DNA of 28,619 nucleotides from NCBI GenBank assembly GCA_964417785.1, contig CAYQJO010000028.1, forward strand, positions 1-28,619. The letters run 5' to 3'. The position numbers and the translations under genes were made by a program. Below the pieces are notes generated by a model, which searched no databases, was not told the origin of the DNA, and saw nothing but the letters and a program-made list of their open reading frames with translations. The stretch comes from DAOTUL01 sp034437435 (GTDB taxonomy: Bacteria; Chloroflexota; Anaerolineae; Aggregatilineales; Phototrophicaceae). Below, in pieces: positions 1 through 8,047 of this stretch; within the stretch, counting starts at the first letter, position 1; each line of letters opens with the position of its first letter.

Positions 1-1370
1 GGATTCGACCGCAGCGTGTCCTCGTGTTCGATCAGAAAGTTCCAGTATAGATAGTTGAATGGGCAGGCGTCCTCACCCGTCCTTACGGTGTGTTTGAAGC
101 GGCAGCCAAGACAATAATCGCTCATCTTATTAATGTAATTGGCGGACGCGATATAGGGCTTGGTCGCAATCTTCCCGCCATCGGCATTCAGACCCATGCC
201 GATTACATTGGACTGCATCACCCAGTCGTAAGCGTCAATGTACCGCGCCTTGAACCACGCGGTCGCCTGCTGTGGGTTGATGCCAGCTAACGTGAAGAAA
301 TTCGATACCAGCATCAATCGCTCGATGTGGTGGTTGTAAGCGGTTCGTTCCAACTGCCCCAACGCCGACCGCATGCAGGCCATCTCAGTTTCACCATCCC
401 AGAAAAACGCCGGGACACCGCGTTCTGCCCGCCAATAGTTTTCCTGCGCCAGGTCCGGCATGTACCGCCAATACTGGCGATACATGTACTCACGCCAACC
501 CAACACCTGCCGGATAAACCCTTCAACCGATTGGATAGGAGCCTCACCTTCTCGGTAAGCCTGCTCCACCCGCCGGATTACATCCAACGGTCGCAACAAG
601 CCGATGTTCAGATACGGTGATAGCACCGCATGAAACAGCGTATCCGACCGTGTGGTCATGGCGTCCTCATACGGGCCAAACTGCTGTAATCGTTCACTGA
701 TGAAATACTCCAATGCGGCCTCAGCCTGCGAATGTGTTACGGCGTAGGCGAAGCCATCGCTGTATTCGACTTCTCCCATGACGGTGCGCGTGATCTCGTC
801 TGCCTTAAATACAGCATCATCCGGCAGACTCACATCATCCGGCAGGCGCTCACGATTCAGCTTGTCGTAATTCCACTCACCACCTGACGGTTTGTCACCA
901 TCCATCAACACATCGAAGTGGCGGCGCATCTCCCGGTAGAAGTATTCCATCGACGGGTTCTTATCCGGATAGGGTTCATGGATTTCAACCAGAAATTGAG
1001 CGTTATCCAGAACCGTGACCGGAACATCGACAACGGTATGCAGCATATCCGTCTGCCAGCGTCGTCCCGGATAGTCACTGGCCGCCATGATTATCAGTTC
1101 ATCCGGTTGGTAGTTATCCACATGCTGCTGAAGTCCAGCGACGAATGTATCGGCCTGGATATAGTCAACGATATAGCCCTGTTCGCGCAGCCATACCGCA
1201 TGGTGGCGCATGGCACTGAATAACAGGACAATCTTGTAGGGATGGTACGGCAGTTTAGCTCGCCGTACACGGCTTTCTATCATTACAATCTGGGCATCCC
1301 GATACTGCAATGCAGGATGATCGCGCATCAGTTGATCGCCAAGAATCCAGACCGACCTGTTTAGCGACAT
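1..1370 (-). CDS. Cryptochrome/photolyase-related protein, FeS-BCP type (3' end cut off by window)
   Basis: About 456 residues are visible; the stop lies beyond the left edge. The protein begins MSLNRSVWILGDQL, typical of the photolyase-related (PhrB/CryB-like) family, whose members bind FAD and a 4Fe-4S cluster and repair (6-4) photoproducts or act as photoreceptors. All four cluster cysteines appear present: one in the ETEMACMRSAL stretch, two in the YCLGC motif, and one in the following DACP motif (encoded near positions 61-115). The region around NHHIERLM and the ADGGKIATKPY segment also match the family. The start ATG at 1370 is preceded by AGGAA about ten bases upstream. It diverges from the VOC gene at 1460. 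Repair versus signalling function cannot be told from sequence alone. Confidence 0.9.
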   Translation of the reverse strand, partial: MSLNRSVWILGDQLMRDHPALQYRDAQIVMIESRVRRAKLPYHPYKIVLLFSAMRHHAVWLREQGYIVDYIQADTFVAGLQQHVDNYQPDELIIMAASDYPGRRWQTDMLHTVVDVPVTVLDNAQFLVEIHEPYPDKNPSMEYFYREMRRHFDVLMDGDKPSGGEWNYDKLNRERLPDDVSLPDDAVFKADEITRTVMGEVEYSDGFAYAVTHSQAEAALEYFISERLQQFGPYEDAMTTRSDTLFHAVLSPYLNIGLLRPLDVIRRVEQAYREGEAPIQSVEGFIRQVLGWREYMYRQYWRYMPDLAQENYWRAERGVPAFFWDGETEMACMRSALGQLERTAYNHHIERLMLVSNFFTLAGINPQQATAWFKARYIDAYDWVMQSNVIGMGLNADGGKIATKPYIASANYINKMSDYCLGCRFKHTVRTGEDACPFNYLYWNFLIEHEDTLRSN

Positions 1371-1459
1371 ACAGTTGTTCCTGTTTTAACTTCACCTGGA
1401 CCGAGTGTGTCGTTTTACGCTAAACTCAAGCTGAGTATCAACTATGGAGCGCCTTACGA
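1371..1459. promoter_or_regulatory. Divergent intergenic region with short inverted repeat
   Basis: This 89-base spacer separates the photolyase-related gene (-) from the VOC gene (+), so it should carry both promoters. For the + direction, TTTACG at 1414-1419 and TATCAA at 1436-1441 (16-base spacer) are a possible weak -35/-10 pair. A small inverted repeat, ACTCA/TGAGT with a 3-base centre, spans 1424-1436 within that promoter and could be an operator. No strong minus-strand promoter is evident. All of this is weak. Confidence 0.3.
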
Positions 1460-1837
1460 ATGCATCCACCGATTGATAAACAGATCACATTCGTTTATAC
1501 CGGCGATTTGAGAAAATCAGCCGAGTTTTACGAAACGGTTCTGGAATTAGAACTCTGGCTGGATCAAGGCACTTGCCGCATCTACCGCGTCAGCGGAAGC
1601 GGAATGATCGGTATCTGTCAGGTCGGGCCGGGTGCCAAAGGCCATGTTAGTGGTGACATGCAGAAAAACGTCATCCTGACTCTGGTGACATCCGCCGTCG
1701 ATGATTGGTACGACTATCTACGCGAGCGCGGTGTACAGTTCGAGAAGGCACCAGAAGCCAACCCCAAATACCGCATTTACCACTGTTTTCTGCGTGACCC
1801 TGACGGTTACCTGATCGAAATCCAAAGATTTGATTAG
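1460..1837 (+). CDS. VOC family (glyoxalase/bleomycin-resistance-like) protein
   Basis: The 125-residue product has one vicinal-oxygen-chelate domain. It opens with a strand ITFVYTGDL and the typical SAEFYETVLELEL helix-strand pair, and ends with the classic HCFLRDPDGYLIEIQRF motif carrying a probable metal-ligand glutamate. Single-domain VOC proteins act as dimers on small molecules (isomerases, dioxygenases, thiol transferases, drug binding). The substrate cannot be predicted here. The usual first-strand metal histidine is not obvious, so a catalytic role is uncertain. A GGAG lies about 10 bases before the ATG. The gene is followed after 66 bases by the LON-domain gene. Confidence 0.85.
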   Translation: MHPPIDKQITFVYTGDLRKSAEFYETVLELELWLDQGTCRIYRVSGSGMIGICQVGPGAKGHVSGDMQKNVILTLVTSAVDDWYDYLRERGVQFEKAPEANPKYRIYHCFLRDPDGYLIEIQRFD

Positions 1838-1867
1838 CGTTGCTGGAATTTATGCGGGGAGCCAGCG

Positions 1868-1873
1868 TATAAT
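1868..1873 (+). promoter_or_regulatory. Consensus -10 box before LON-domain gene
   Basis: A perfect TATAAT lies 30 bases before the ATG at 1904, between the VOC and LON-domain genes. No -35 match is found at the ideal 16-18 base spacing. Transcription starting near 1880 would give a leader of about 24 bases without a clear Shine-Dalgarno site. Confidence 0.4.
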
Positions 1874-1903
1874 AAATCAAATACTGCGACGATTGAATCA
1901 ACC

Positions 1904-2557
1904 ATGTTTGAACTGCCACTCTTTCCGCTCAACACGGTATTGTTTCCTGGAATGCCGATCAGCCTTCAGATATTTGAGGAACGGTATAAGGAGATGATTA
2001 ACCTGTGCATCGAAAAGCGTCAGCCTTTCGGTGTGCTACTTATTTCCAACAACGAACTGGATACGTCACATGTCGCGGAACCGCATGTTATTGGTTGTTC
2101 AGCACAAATCACACAGGTTCAACCATTGGGCCAGGGACGCATGAACATCACGGCAGTCGGTCGTGAGCGCTTCAAGGTCATCACACTCCACCATGACAAA
2201 TCCTATCTGACCGGCACAGTCGAGTCCTTCCCACTGGACGATGATGACCGTGAAGGGGTATTCCGTAAAGGGCGGGTTTTGCGTCATCGTCTGGAACGTT
2301 ACCTCGATGTGCTGCAAACTGCCGGCCAGCTTCAGTTTAGCGCCGCGCAACTGCCCAATGACTCGACCGCCATTGCCTATCTGGCCGCTGTTCTGCTGCG
2401 TGTCGAGGCTGAGCAAAAGCAGGAACTCCTGAGTATGGATCGCACATCTGCCATGCTGGCTGAGTTGATCGACATCTATAAGCGTGAAATCGCCTTGCTC
2501 GATGCGACGCTCAATCCGCCGGAACACAACGATTACAACAACTTCTCGCTGAACTGA
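1904..2557 (+). CDS. LON peptidase N-terminal (substrate-binding) domain protein
   Basis: The 217-residue protein starts MFELPLFPLNTVLFPG, the signature opening of the LON substrate-binding domain, followed by ISLQIFEERYKEMI. The N-terminal beta-rich part (about 1-115) is followed by a helical bundle (about 125-205). There is no AAA+ module and no Ser-Lys protease domain, so this is the free-standing type seen in many bacteria, of unproven function, presumably binding polypeptides or acting as an adaptor. The length is normal for stand-alone members. The next gene starts 7 bases after the stop. Confidence 0.9.
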   Translation: MFELPLFPLNTVLFPGMPISLQIFEERYKEMINLCIEKRQPFGVLLISNNELDTSHVAEPHVIGCSAQITQVQPLGQGRMNITAVGRERFKVITLHHDKSYLTGTVESFPLDDDDREGVFRKGRVLRHRLERYLDVLQTAGQLQFSAAQLPNDSTAIAYLAAVLLRVEAEQKQELLSMDRTSAMLAELIDIYKREIALLDATLNPPEHNDYNNFSLN

Positions 2558-2564
2558 GCCATCC

Positions 2565-4292
2565 TTGATTCCCGGCATCATCGCACTGGTAATCCTGGTT
2601 CTCACGCAGGATTACACCCCACCAGAAGTTTATCATTATCCGTATTTGCCGGTAAACCCTGCTGTGCTGGCGGCTCTTTTCACAGCGGTTGGTGTGGGGA
2701 TGCTCACTGCCTGGCTGCGACGACATGGTCTCACGCGCTTCCAGGCCAGCGGCGTATTTCTCCTGACAGTTCTATCGTGGCCGCAGTGGAGCAGTTATCC
2801 AGCAGCAATCGCATTCGCCCTCATCGCACTGGCGACCCTGCTGGTGGATGACGACCGGGCATGGGGCGCGGGTGCTGCTGCGGCATTGGCGGTTATCGTC
2901 CAGCCCCAGGCGTTGGTCGGTGCATTCGTGGTTGGCCTTATCGCACCACGTCATTACTGGCTGCCGCTGCTTCTGGCAGCAGTCTACGTGATAATCAGTG
3001 GCATTGATCCGATAGCCGCTAAAATGACATGGCACAGCGGTATCTGGCTGATCTTGCTTGTTGGCGCGATCATACTCCTCCGCCATGCAGCAGTTGTGTC
3101 GATTGTCTGGCTTATCCCTTTATGGGCGGCGATTGATGTGAGTGTGAGCTTTGCACTCGATCAGAACCCGGCTAGCATCCCCGCAGTTGTAACCGTTGCC
3201 TTAGCGCTGGTCACGGTCCCACAGCGATTTGCTTTTTCATTATCCGCAACCGTTTTTGCACTCTGGATTGTGCTGGCTCCCCCTACCTTACCAGACGACA
3301 TTCAGGCCGATCTGCTGTTGGCCCAAGAGATACCTGATCTTGGAGATTCATCACTCGGTCACCGGCGAACTGCGGCACTCACCTATGCACTTCATGACCG
3401 TGTGTCTGATATTTATACTATTGCCGATAATGGTGATCTGGTGCGGCTTGCACCTGATTATGTTTTGCTCATTAATGATAGAGATTTTCCTATTGACTAT
3501 ACACAAATCTCACCCTGGTTGTGGCAGCGCCAGCATCCTGTGCAGCCATTTGAACCGGTGACCTCAGCCAATCTGGTTTACGGTCCCGATGTCACAGTCA
3601 CCGGTATTGCACTGGACCGGGAGCGCCTGGTACCGGACATGCTGCTGCGTATGCGCCTCGACTGGCACTTCGACCGGCAACCAGAAGCACAGATGAATCT
3701 CAACATCAGTTTACTCGATGCCACCCGCAATCCTGTTGTCTCGGTCTTTCCGGTCATTGACGCTGAATCGACCACATACCACGCCCTGCACATCCCACAA
3801 GACCTCGCGCCGGGTGTGTATGATCTGATGGTAGCCGTCGATTATCTGGCGGGATCGCTCGGTGTCCACACCATTCGCCAGTTACCGCTGCCTTTTGAAA
3901 CCGTGACCATCACTGATGAGCCAATCGGTTCACTGGGCGCGGTTCGTCTGCTTGCAGCGGAGATCGAAAGTGAAGACACTTGCGTCGCCGTATCGCTTAC
4001 CTGGGAGACACAGGAGTCGCTCACACGAGACTATCTGGTTTTCCTGCATCTCACCCCGGTTGATTCACCACAACCAGTGGCTCAGAGCGATGGTCTACCG
4101 TTAAACGGACGCTATCCGACCAGGTTCTGGCAAACCGGCGACCAGATTCAGGAGACACGGTGTATACCGTTGGAGGAAGTTTCCCCTGGAGAATACACGA
4201 TTCGCACCGGCTTCTACGCACCCGATGACGGTAGTCGCCTGACCGGCCCCGACGGCGACGCCTTGACTATCGCCACAGTCACGATTGACTGA
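2565..4292 (+). CDS. Polytopic membrane protein with C-terminal beta-sandwich domain
   Basis: The product has 575 residues. Residues 1 to about 240 are almost entirely hydrophobic, with roughly nine to ten membrane segments. Residues about 245-575 are soluble and beta-rich. The final part (from about VSLTWETQ through the SPGEYTIRTGFYAPDDGSRL stretch) resembles the C-terminal domain of Chloroflexota GT39-like membrane glycosyltransferases. The acidic first-loop catalytic region typical of GT39/GT83 enzymes is not evident at the N-terminus, so the protein may be a derived or N-terminally shortened relative. The TTG at 2565 is chosen because an in-frame stop at 2550-2552 leaves no other upstream start. 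No good ribosome site is visible. The 3' end overlaps the convergent gene by 14 bases. Function is unknown. Confidence 0.75.
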   Translation: MIPGIIALVILVLTQDYTPPEVYHYPYLPVNPAVLAALFTAVGVGMLTAWLRRHGLTRFQASGVFLLTVLSWPQWSSYPAAIAFALIALATLLVDDDRAWGAGAAAALAVIVQPQALVGAFVVGLIAPRHYWLPLLLAAVYVIISGIDPIAAKMTWHSGIWLILLVGAIILLRHAAVVSIVWLIPLWAAIDVSVSFALDQNPASIPAVVTVALALVTVPQRFAFSLSATVFALWIVLAPPTLPDDIQADLLLAQEIPDLGDSSLGHRRTAALTYALHDRVSDIYTIADNGDLVRLAPDYVLLINDRDFPIDYTQISPWLWQRQHPVQPFEPVTSANLVYGPDVTVTGIALDRERLVPDMLLRMRLDWHFDRQPEAQMNLNISLLDATRNPVVSVFPVIDAESTTYHALHIPQDLAPGVYDLMVAVDYLAGSLGVHTIRQLPLPFETVTITDEPIGSLGAVRLLAAEIESEDTCVAVSLTWETQESLTRDYLVFLHLTPVDSPQPVAQSDGLPLNGRYPTRFWQTGDQIQETRCIPLEEVSPGEYTIRTGFYAPDDGSRLTGPDGDALTIATVTID

Positions 4293-5424
4293 GCGCCACA
4301 ATTTCCGGGATCAGCCGTTCGGCCACATCACAGGTCGCCTCAGCGTTGTAGTGCAGCGGGAAGTAATCGGTGAATTCATCGGCGAGAACGAAATCCCATA
4401 GATCGAGGTAAGTGACGTCCAGCGATACCATCGCCTCCCGGTAAGAGTCATAGGCCCAACGCGGATACAGATGGTTGTAGCGCAAATCGCTGTTGGCACC
4501 AGCGCTGAGGTAGATTGGCTCGTTCACCACCAGCGTCGGAGCCAATTGCACCCCGGCCTCAATCACATCCAACGCCAGATATTCCGTCAGGTTATCGGCT
4601 CCGACCGCATCCAGATAGCCCCGGTTCGGCATTCCTTCGCTGGCTGGTAAATCGCGTACCGGCGGACGAAAAAAGCGCGGGTTGATGTGGTCAATGCCGG
4701 TGTGCGTCCAGGCGACGCCGTAAATCTGGTGGCGAATAAGGTCGGCCAGATCACGCCGTTGGCCGATAAATGTCTGCTGCCACAGGTCTGGCTCCGGTGC
4801 GATGGTCCCCGTATCCAGGTCAAGACCAAAACGCTCGACCAGATTCAGCACCTGCTGGCGATTATCTGACATGATCGGATGGTCGAATTGATCCGGGCGA
4901 TACAACCCCTCCATCGTCACGAACCAGATAACCGCGTCCGGTTGGTAGCGCAGCGCATAATCCAGAATCAGCAGGTCTTTGCTGGCGTTGGTGATGGGAT
5001 AGCCGAGATTGTATGCCCGGATACGCCGCCCATCATCCAGTGTGTACCCCCCCGCATTGATGCACGCGCTCAAGGTCTCGTCCGGTTCCAGCAGCCAGCC
5101 CCACACACTTGAATCGCCAATCAGCACTACCCGGAAGGCGTCATCACGCACTGGATCATCCGCGATGACGTGCGATGCGAACATGGCATCCAGCCGCGTC
5201 AGCGAGATGTTATAGGCCTCGGTCGGGTTGTCGGCATAGGGCAAGCGCGGGCGACCGGGGAACACACCGTTATATAGGGTCAGCGACCCCAACCAGGACA
5301 TCGGATCGAGTGCAACAAACAGCAGGTTGATGGTCACAAACAGCAGTCCAGCCCTCAAGATCACATTACGCACAAATCGCAGCGTGTAATGGTGCTTCGC
5401 CAGCCAATCCCATCCAGCCATCAT
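4279..5424 (-). CDS. Membrane-anchored SGNH-like protein, partner of the MBOAT acyltransferase
   Basis: The 381-residue protein has one N-terminal membrane anchor (about 20-40) and an extracytoplasmic SGNH-hydrolase-like domain. The nucleophile block is VVLIGDSSVWG (GDS at 103-105), and a late block DYFPLHYNAEA supplies a candidate Asp/His pair. Such proteins (compare AlgJ/AlgX, DltD and PatB types) receive or transfer acyl groups delivered by an MBOAT. The gene is translationally coupled to the upstream MBOAT gene: its ATG overlaps the MBOAT stop (ATGA at 5421-5424). A second ATG at 5421 is better spaced from the GAGG site and may be the true start. The acyl group and acceptor are unknown. 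Confidence 0.8.
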   Translation of the reverse strand: MMAGWDWLAKHHYTLRFVRNVILRAGLLFVTINLLFVALDPMSWLGSLTLYNGVFPGRPRLPYADNPTEAYNISLTRLDAMFASHVIADDPVRDDAFRVVLIGDSSVWGWLLEPDETLSACINAGGYTLDDGRRIRAYNLGYPITNASKDLLILDYALRYQPDAVIWFVTMEGLYRPDQFDHPIMSDNRQQVLNLVERFGLDLDTGTIAPEPDLWQQTFIGQRRDLADLIRHQIYGVAWTHTGIDHINPRFFRPPVRDLPASEGMPNRGYLDAVGADNLTEYLALDVIEAGVQLAPTLVVNEPIYLSAGANSDLRYNHLYPRWAYDSYREAMVSLDVTYLDLWDFVLADEFTDYFPLHYNAEATCDVAERLIPEIVALSQS

Positions 5425-6716
5425 ATACCTCTAAACAGACTTGCCAGCATGTGAACACTGTCGTCAAGATCAGGCAGCGCGAAGAACACCCACCCCACTG
5501 CCACATAGTGAAAGGTCAGCAGCCAACCACCAGCGGTCACCACCCGGTAAAGCGTGGGCGACGCCCTCACCCGCCGGTACCATCCCCGTGTGTTATCCAC
5601 CAGGGTTTTGTGCGCGAACAACCCCACACCATGCCATAAACCCCACATCAAGAAATTCAATGTGATCCCATGCCATAACCCGATCAGCGCCATTGTCGTT
5701 AACTGGCAAAACGCCACAATCCCCCACTGCGGCAGTTTATACGGACTGCGGATCAGCGTTCGGCTCACCGGCGTGAAGTAATACACACGAAACCACGTAC
5801 TCAGCGTGATGTGCCACCGCTGCCAGAACTGCTGCAAATTCGATTGCAGGTACGGGCGGTTGAAGTTCTCCGGTAGTGTGAGTCCGTACAATCGTCCTAA
5901 CCCAATCGCCACATCGGTATACCCGCTGAAATCGAAAAAAATCTGAAAAGCATACACATACACCAGCAGCCATAACCCGGCGGTTGTCCCGGTCTGTTCG
6001 ATCAAGACCGGGGTCATGGAAATCAGCGCCAGACTATCAGCGACGACAAACTTCTTGAAGACACCCACCGCGATTCGCCCGCCACCCTCGACCATCCGGT
6101 CGAAATCCAGTGACCGGGCCGCCTGAAGTTCCGGGATAAAGCGTGCAGCACGGTCGATGGGGCCAGCAGTGTATGCAGGGAAAAACAACACATACACGGC
6201 CACATCGCGCAACGCAAAACCCTCATCCGGCAGGCGACCAGCCTGATAATCGAGCAGCAGCGACATCAGACGAAAGGCGACGTAGGAAATACCCAGCCAC
6301 ACAACCGCCGGTTCACCGGGCAGCTTGACCACCACCAGCAGGAAGACGATCAAACCGATCAGAGCCAGCGCCAACCGGCGGCGATCCGCCACCAACATCT
6401 GTGACGCACTCACCGCCGCCACACCCAGCATCAACGCAAATGGCAGCATGGCGCTGGCTAAGCCAACAATCACCACCACCATAGCCATGATGCCGATGGC
6501 AACACGATCATCGCTGCGGTTGATCTCCGGGTGGATCGTCCACCACACGATCACCACCAGCGCCACCGTCAGCACCAGCAGCAGCGGGTCATTCATCAGC
6601 CATGCGACTGCCGCCAGACTGCCGATGAGCAACCCCCAGGGACGCCATACTGGCGGCACCCACACCATAAACGGCACTGAGATCAGCGCGAAAATCAGGA
6701 TATGTGTCAGGGTCAT
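5421..6716 (-). CDS. MBOAT family O-acyltransferase (DltB/AlgI-like)
   Basis: The 431-residue polytopic membrane protein carries the family core FFDFSGYTDVAIG (about 260-272), LPENFNRPY (about 281-289), FWQRWHITLS (about 297-306) and LIGLWHG with H349, which matches the catalytic histidine position of AlgI/DltB; H362 follows. MBOAT proteins move acyl groups across or onto the outer face of the membrane, to polysaccharides, teichoic acids or other envelope polymers. It is the first gene of a two-gene minus-strand unit with the SGNH-like partner, and a carrier protein gene diverges from it 63 bases away. Start ATG 6716 is preceded by TAGGAAA. Family is certain; substrate is not. Confidence 0.93.
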   Translation of the reverse strand: MTLTHILIFALISVPFMVWVPPVWRPWGLLIGSLAAVAWLMNDPLLLVLTVALVVIVWWTIHPEINRSDDRVAIGIMAMVVVIVGLASAMLPFALMLGVAAVSASQMLVADRRRLALALIGLIVFLLVVVKLPGEPAVVWLGISYVAFRLMSLLLDYQAGRLPDEGFALRDVAVYVLFFPAYTAGPIDRAARFIPELQAARSLDFDRMVEGGGRIAVGVFKKFVVADSLALISMTPVLIEQTGTTAGLWLLVYVYAFQIFFDFSGYTDVAIGLGRLYGLTLPENFNRPYLQSNLQQFWQRWHITLSTWFRVYYFTPVSRTLIRSPYKLPQWGIVAFCQLTTMALIGLWHGITLNFLMWGLWHGVGLFAHKTLVDNTRGWYRRVRASPTLYRVVTAGGWLLTFHYVAVGWVFFALPDLDDSVHMLASLFRGI

Positions 6717-6755
6717 GCTTTTTCCTACCGCGATTCGGTGTACAATTCGCCCGGA

Positions 6756-6761
6756 TATAAT
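6756..6761 (+). promoter_or_regulatory. Consensus -10 box of the carrier protein gene
   Basis: A perfect TATAAT lies 18 bases before the ATG at 6780, in the 63-base divergent spacer between MBOAT (-) and the carrier protein (+). TTCGGT at 6734-6739 is a poor -35 at 16 bases. An imperfectly placed inverted repeat CAATT/AATTG (6743-6747 and 6759-6763) flanks the box. Transcription from here would leave a leader of about 12 bases holding GGAG. Confidence 0.45.
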
Positions 6762-6779
6762 TGCTTTGTGGAGAAAACC

Positions 6780-7013
6780 ATGCGTGAAGAACTGCGCAAA
6801 TACATCACCAGCGAGTTAATGCACGACCCCGGCTACGAACTTAAGGACGACGAGGCGTTGATTTCCGGCGGCCTGATCGACTCGTTCTCGCTGGTAGAAT
6901 TACAGTTGTTCATTGAGCAGCAGTTCGGCGTCTTCATCGAAGATACCGAACTGACCGCCGACACGATTGATAACGTCAACGACATCGTCGCCAAGATCGA
7001 AGAACGCCAGTAA
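6780..7013 (+). CDS. Acyl carrier protein
   Basis: The 77-residue acidic protein starts MREELRKYI and contains GGLIDSFSLVEL, where the serine of the DS motif (residue 36) is the predicted phosphopantetheine site. This is followed by LFIEQQFGVFIED, the usual helix II/III arrangement. The ATG at 6780 is chosen because GTGGAGAA sits just upstream; an in-frame extension to 6702 overlaps the divergent MBOAT gene and is unlikely. Placement beside MBOAT and SGNH genes suggests it is a dedicated carrier (DltC-like logic) rather than the fatty-acid-synthesis ACP. No activating AMP-ligase is seen; one could lie in the scaffold gap or elsewhere. Confidence 0.9.
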   Translation: MREELRKYITSELMHDPGYELKDDEALISGGLIDSFSLVELQLFIEQQFGVFIEDTELTADTIDNVNDIVAKIEERQ

Positions 7014-7919
7014 CTAACGCAAAACCTGCCGCCANNNNNNNNNNNNNNNNNNNNNNNNNNNNNNNNNNNNNNNNNNNNNNNNNNNNNNNNNNNNNNNNNN
7101 NNNNNNNNNNNNNNNNNNNNNNNNNNNNNNNNNNATCCGGCGCAAATTGGCTTCATAGGTGTTCAGGTCGAGCAAATGAACATCGTTGGTTCCAAACATA
7201 ATCAGCGCCACCGCCGGCTGGATCAGGCGATATTCGCATTCCAGCGGTGTTTCGACACCGACCTGACACAGCCCCGGTGCCGCCAATGACGGGTTGAGAA
7301 CATCGGCGGTCGTCCAGGCAGCCCGTGCCGCCACACTGCTGCTGCCAAACGAATTGTGATCGCGGGCGGTCGTCTGTGAAAAGTATTCCACCACCGTCTG
7401 CAAATAAGCATACGACCCTAGAATCAACCCGCCGTCCGCGATGGGCCGCAGAAAATCACCACTGGCGGTGATGCTGTCGCCCACCTTGGCAAAGACATCG
7501 GCCCGGTTGCCCAACTGCTGCCCACGCTGGAATATCTGACGAACGTTGCTGCCAGTTCCCGAAACGACACCCCTCGGTGTGTCGTTGGATGGTAATGGTA
7601 CAATCGGCTCCACTGTTTCGGATTCCGGCTCTTGTGGCGCAACCACTTCGGGCAGTCGATCTACACCGCCCTGCACGCGCAGATAACGCCCATACACCCA
7701 GCCCTGGTCGCCATCGATCCTCACCTGTATCCAGTTGCCATTGCGCCCGGTTGCAGCCACCACCGACTCATAAGGCAGAATCGCGATGACCACATATTCC
7801 AAACCTGGCCCCGTGCGAAGATTGACCATCGCGGTTGTCTCCGCCGAGATCGACACATCCTGTGCGGCCAGCGGAATTGTCAGGGCCAAAAAGAGCGAAA
7901 TTAACAGAACATTACGCAT
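7014..7919 (-). CDS. Secreted SH3-domain / SGNH hydrolase-like protein, interrupted by scaffold gap
   Basis: The start is set at ATG 7919 because AAAGGA lies upstream and the signal peptide MRNVLLISLFLALTIPLAAQ begins there; an extension to 7967 is possible but lacks this logic. After the signal peptide comes a bacterial SH3 domain (MVNLRTGPGLEYVVIAILP ... WIQVRIDGDQGWVYGRYL), then a proline/acidic linker, then an SGNH fold with block I VFAKVGDSITASGDF and block III IMFGTNDVH. The last segment, including the expected Asp-x-x-His block, falls in the 100-N gap (7035-7134). The final codons at 7014-7034 may belong to this gene only if the gap length preserves frame, which cannot be assumed. The probable role is an envelope esterase or acyltransferase associated with the neighbouring MBOAT set. 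Confidence 0.75.
   Translation of the reverse strand: MRNVLLISLFLALTIPLAAQDVSISAETTAMVNLRTGPGLEYVVIAILPYESVVAATGRNGNWIQVRIDGDQGWVYGRYLRVQGGVDRLPEVVAPQEPESETVEPIVPLPSNDTPRGVVSGTGSNVRQIFQRGQQLGNRADVFAKVGDSITASGDFLRPIADGGLILGSYAYLQTVVEYFSQTTARDHNSFGSSSVAARAAWTTADVLNPSLAAPGLCQVGVETPLECEYRLIQPAVALIMFGTNDVHLLDLNTYEANLRRXXXXXXXXXXXXXXXXXXXXXXXXXXXXXXXXXXWRQVLR
7035..7134. other. Scaffold gap (100 N)
   Basis: Exactly 100 undetermined bases, the customary placeholder for a gap of unknown size. It cuts the SH3-SGNH gene and lies 21 bases after the stop of the carrier protein gene. True content and length are unknown, so missing genes cannot be excluded. Confidence 0.95.
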
Positions 7920-8047
7920 GGTTGAATGTCCTTTGCTTCTATCACACCCCCGTGTAGGGCGCATCACGTTGTGGTATTATCCATAAATTGTAGCATGGAC
8001 CCTGTTGTCCTGCCGCAGCAGATAATCATTCGTAAAAGGAGACGACA

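Noticed and set aside
6702..6779. 26-residue N-terminal extension of the carrier protein
   Set aside because: It overlaps the divergent MBOAT start and contains the TATAAT box; the shorter ATG has a good ribosome site.
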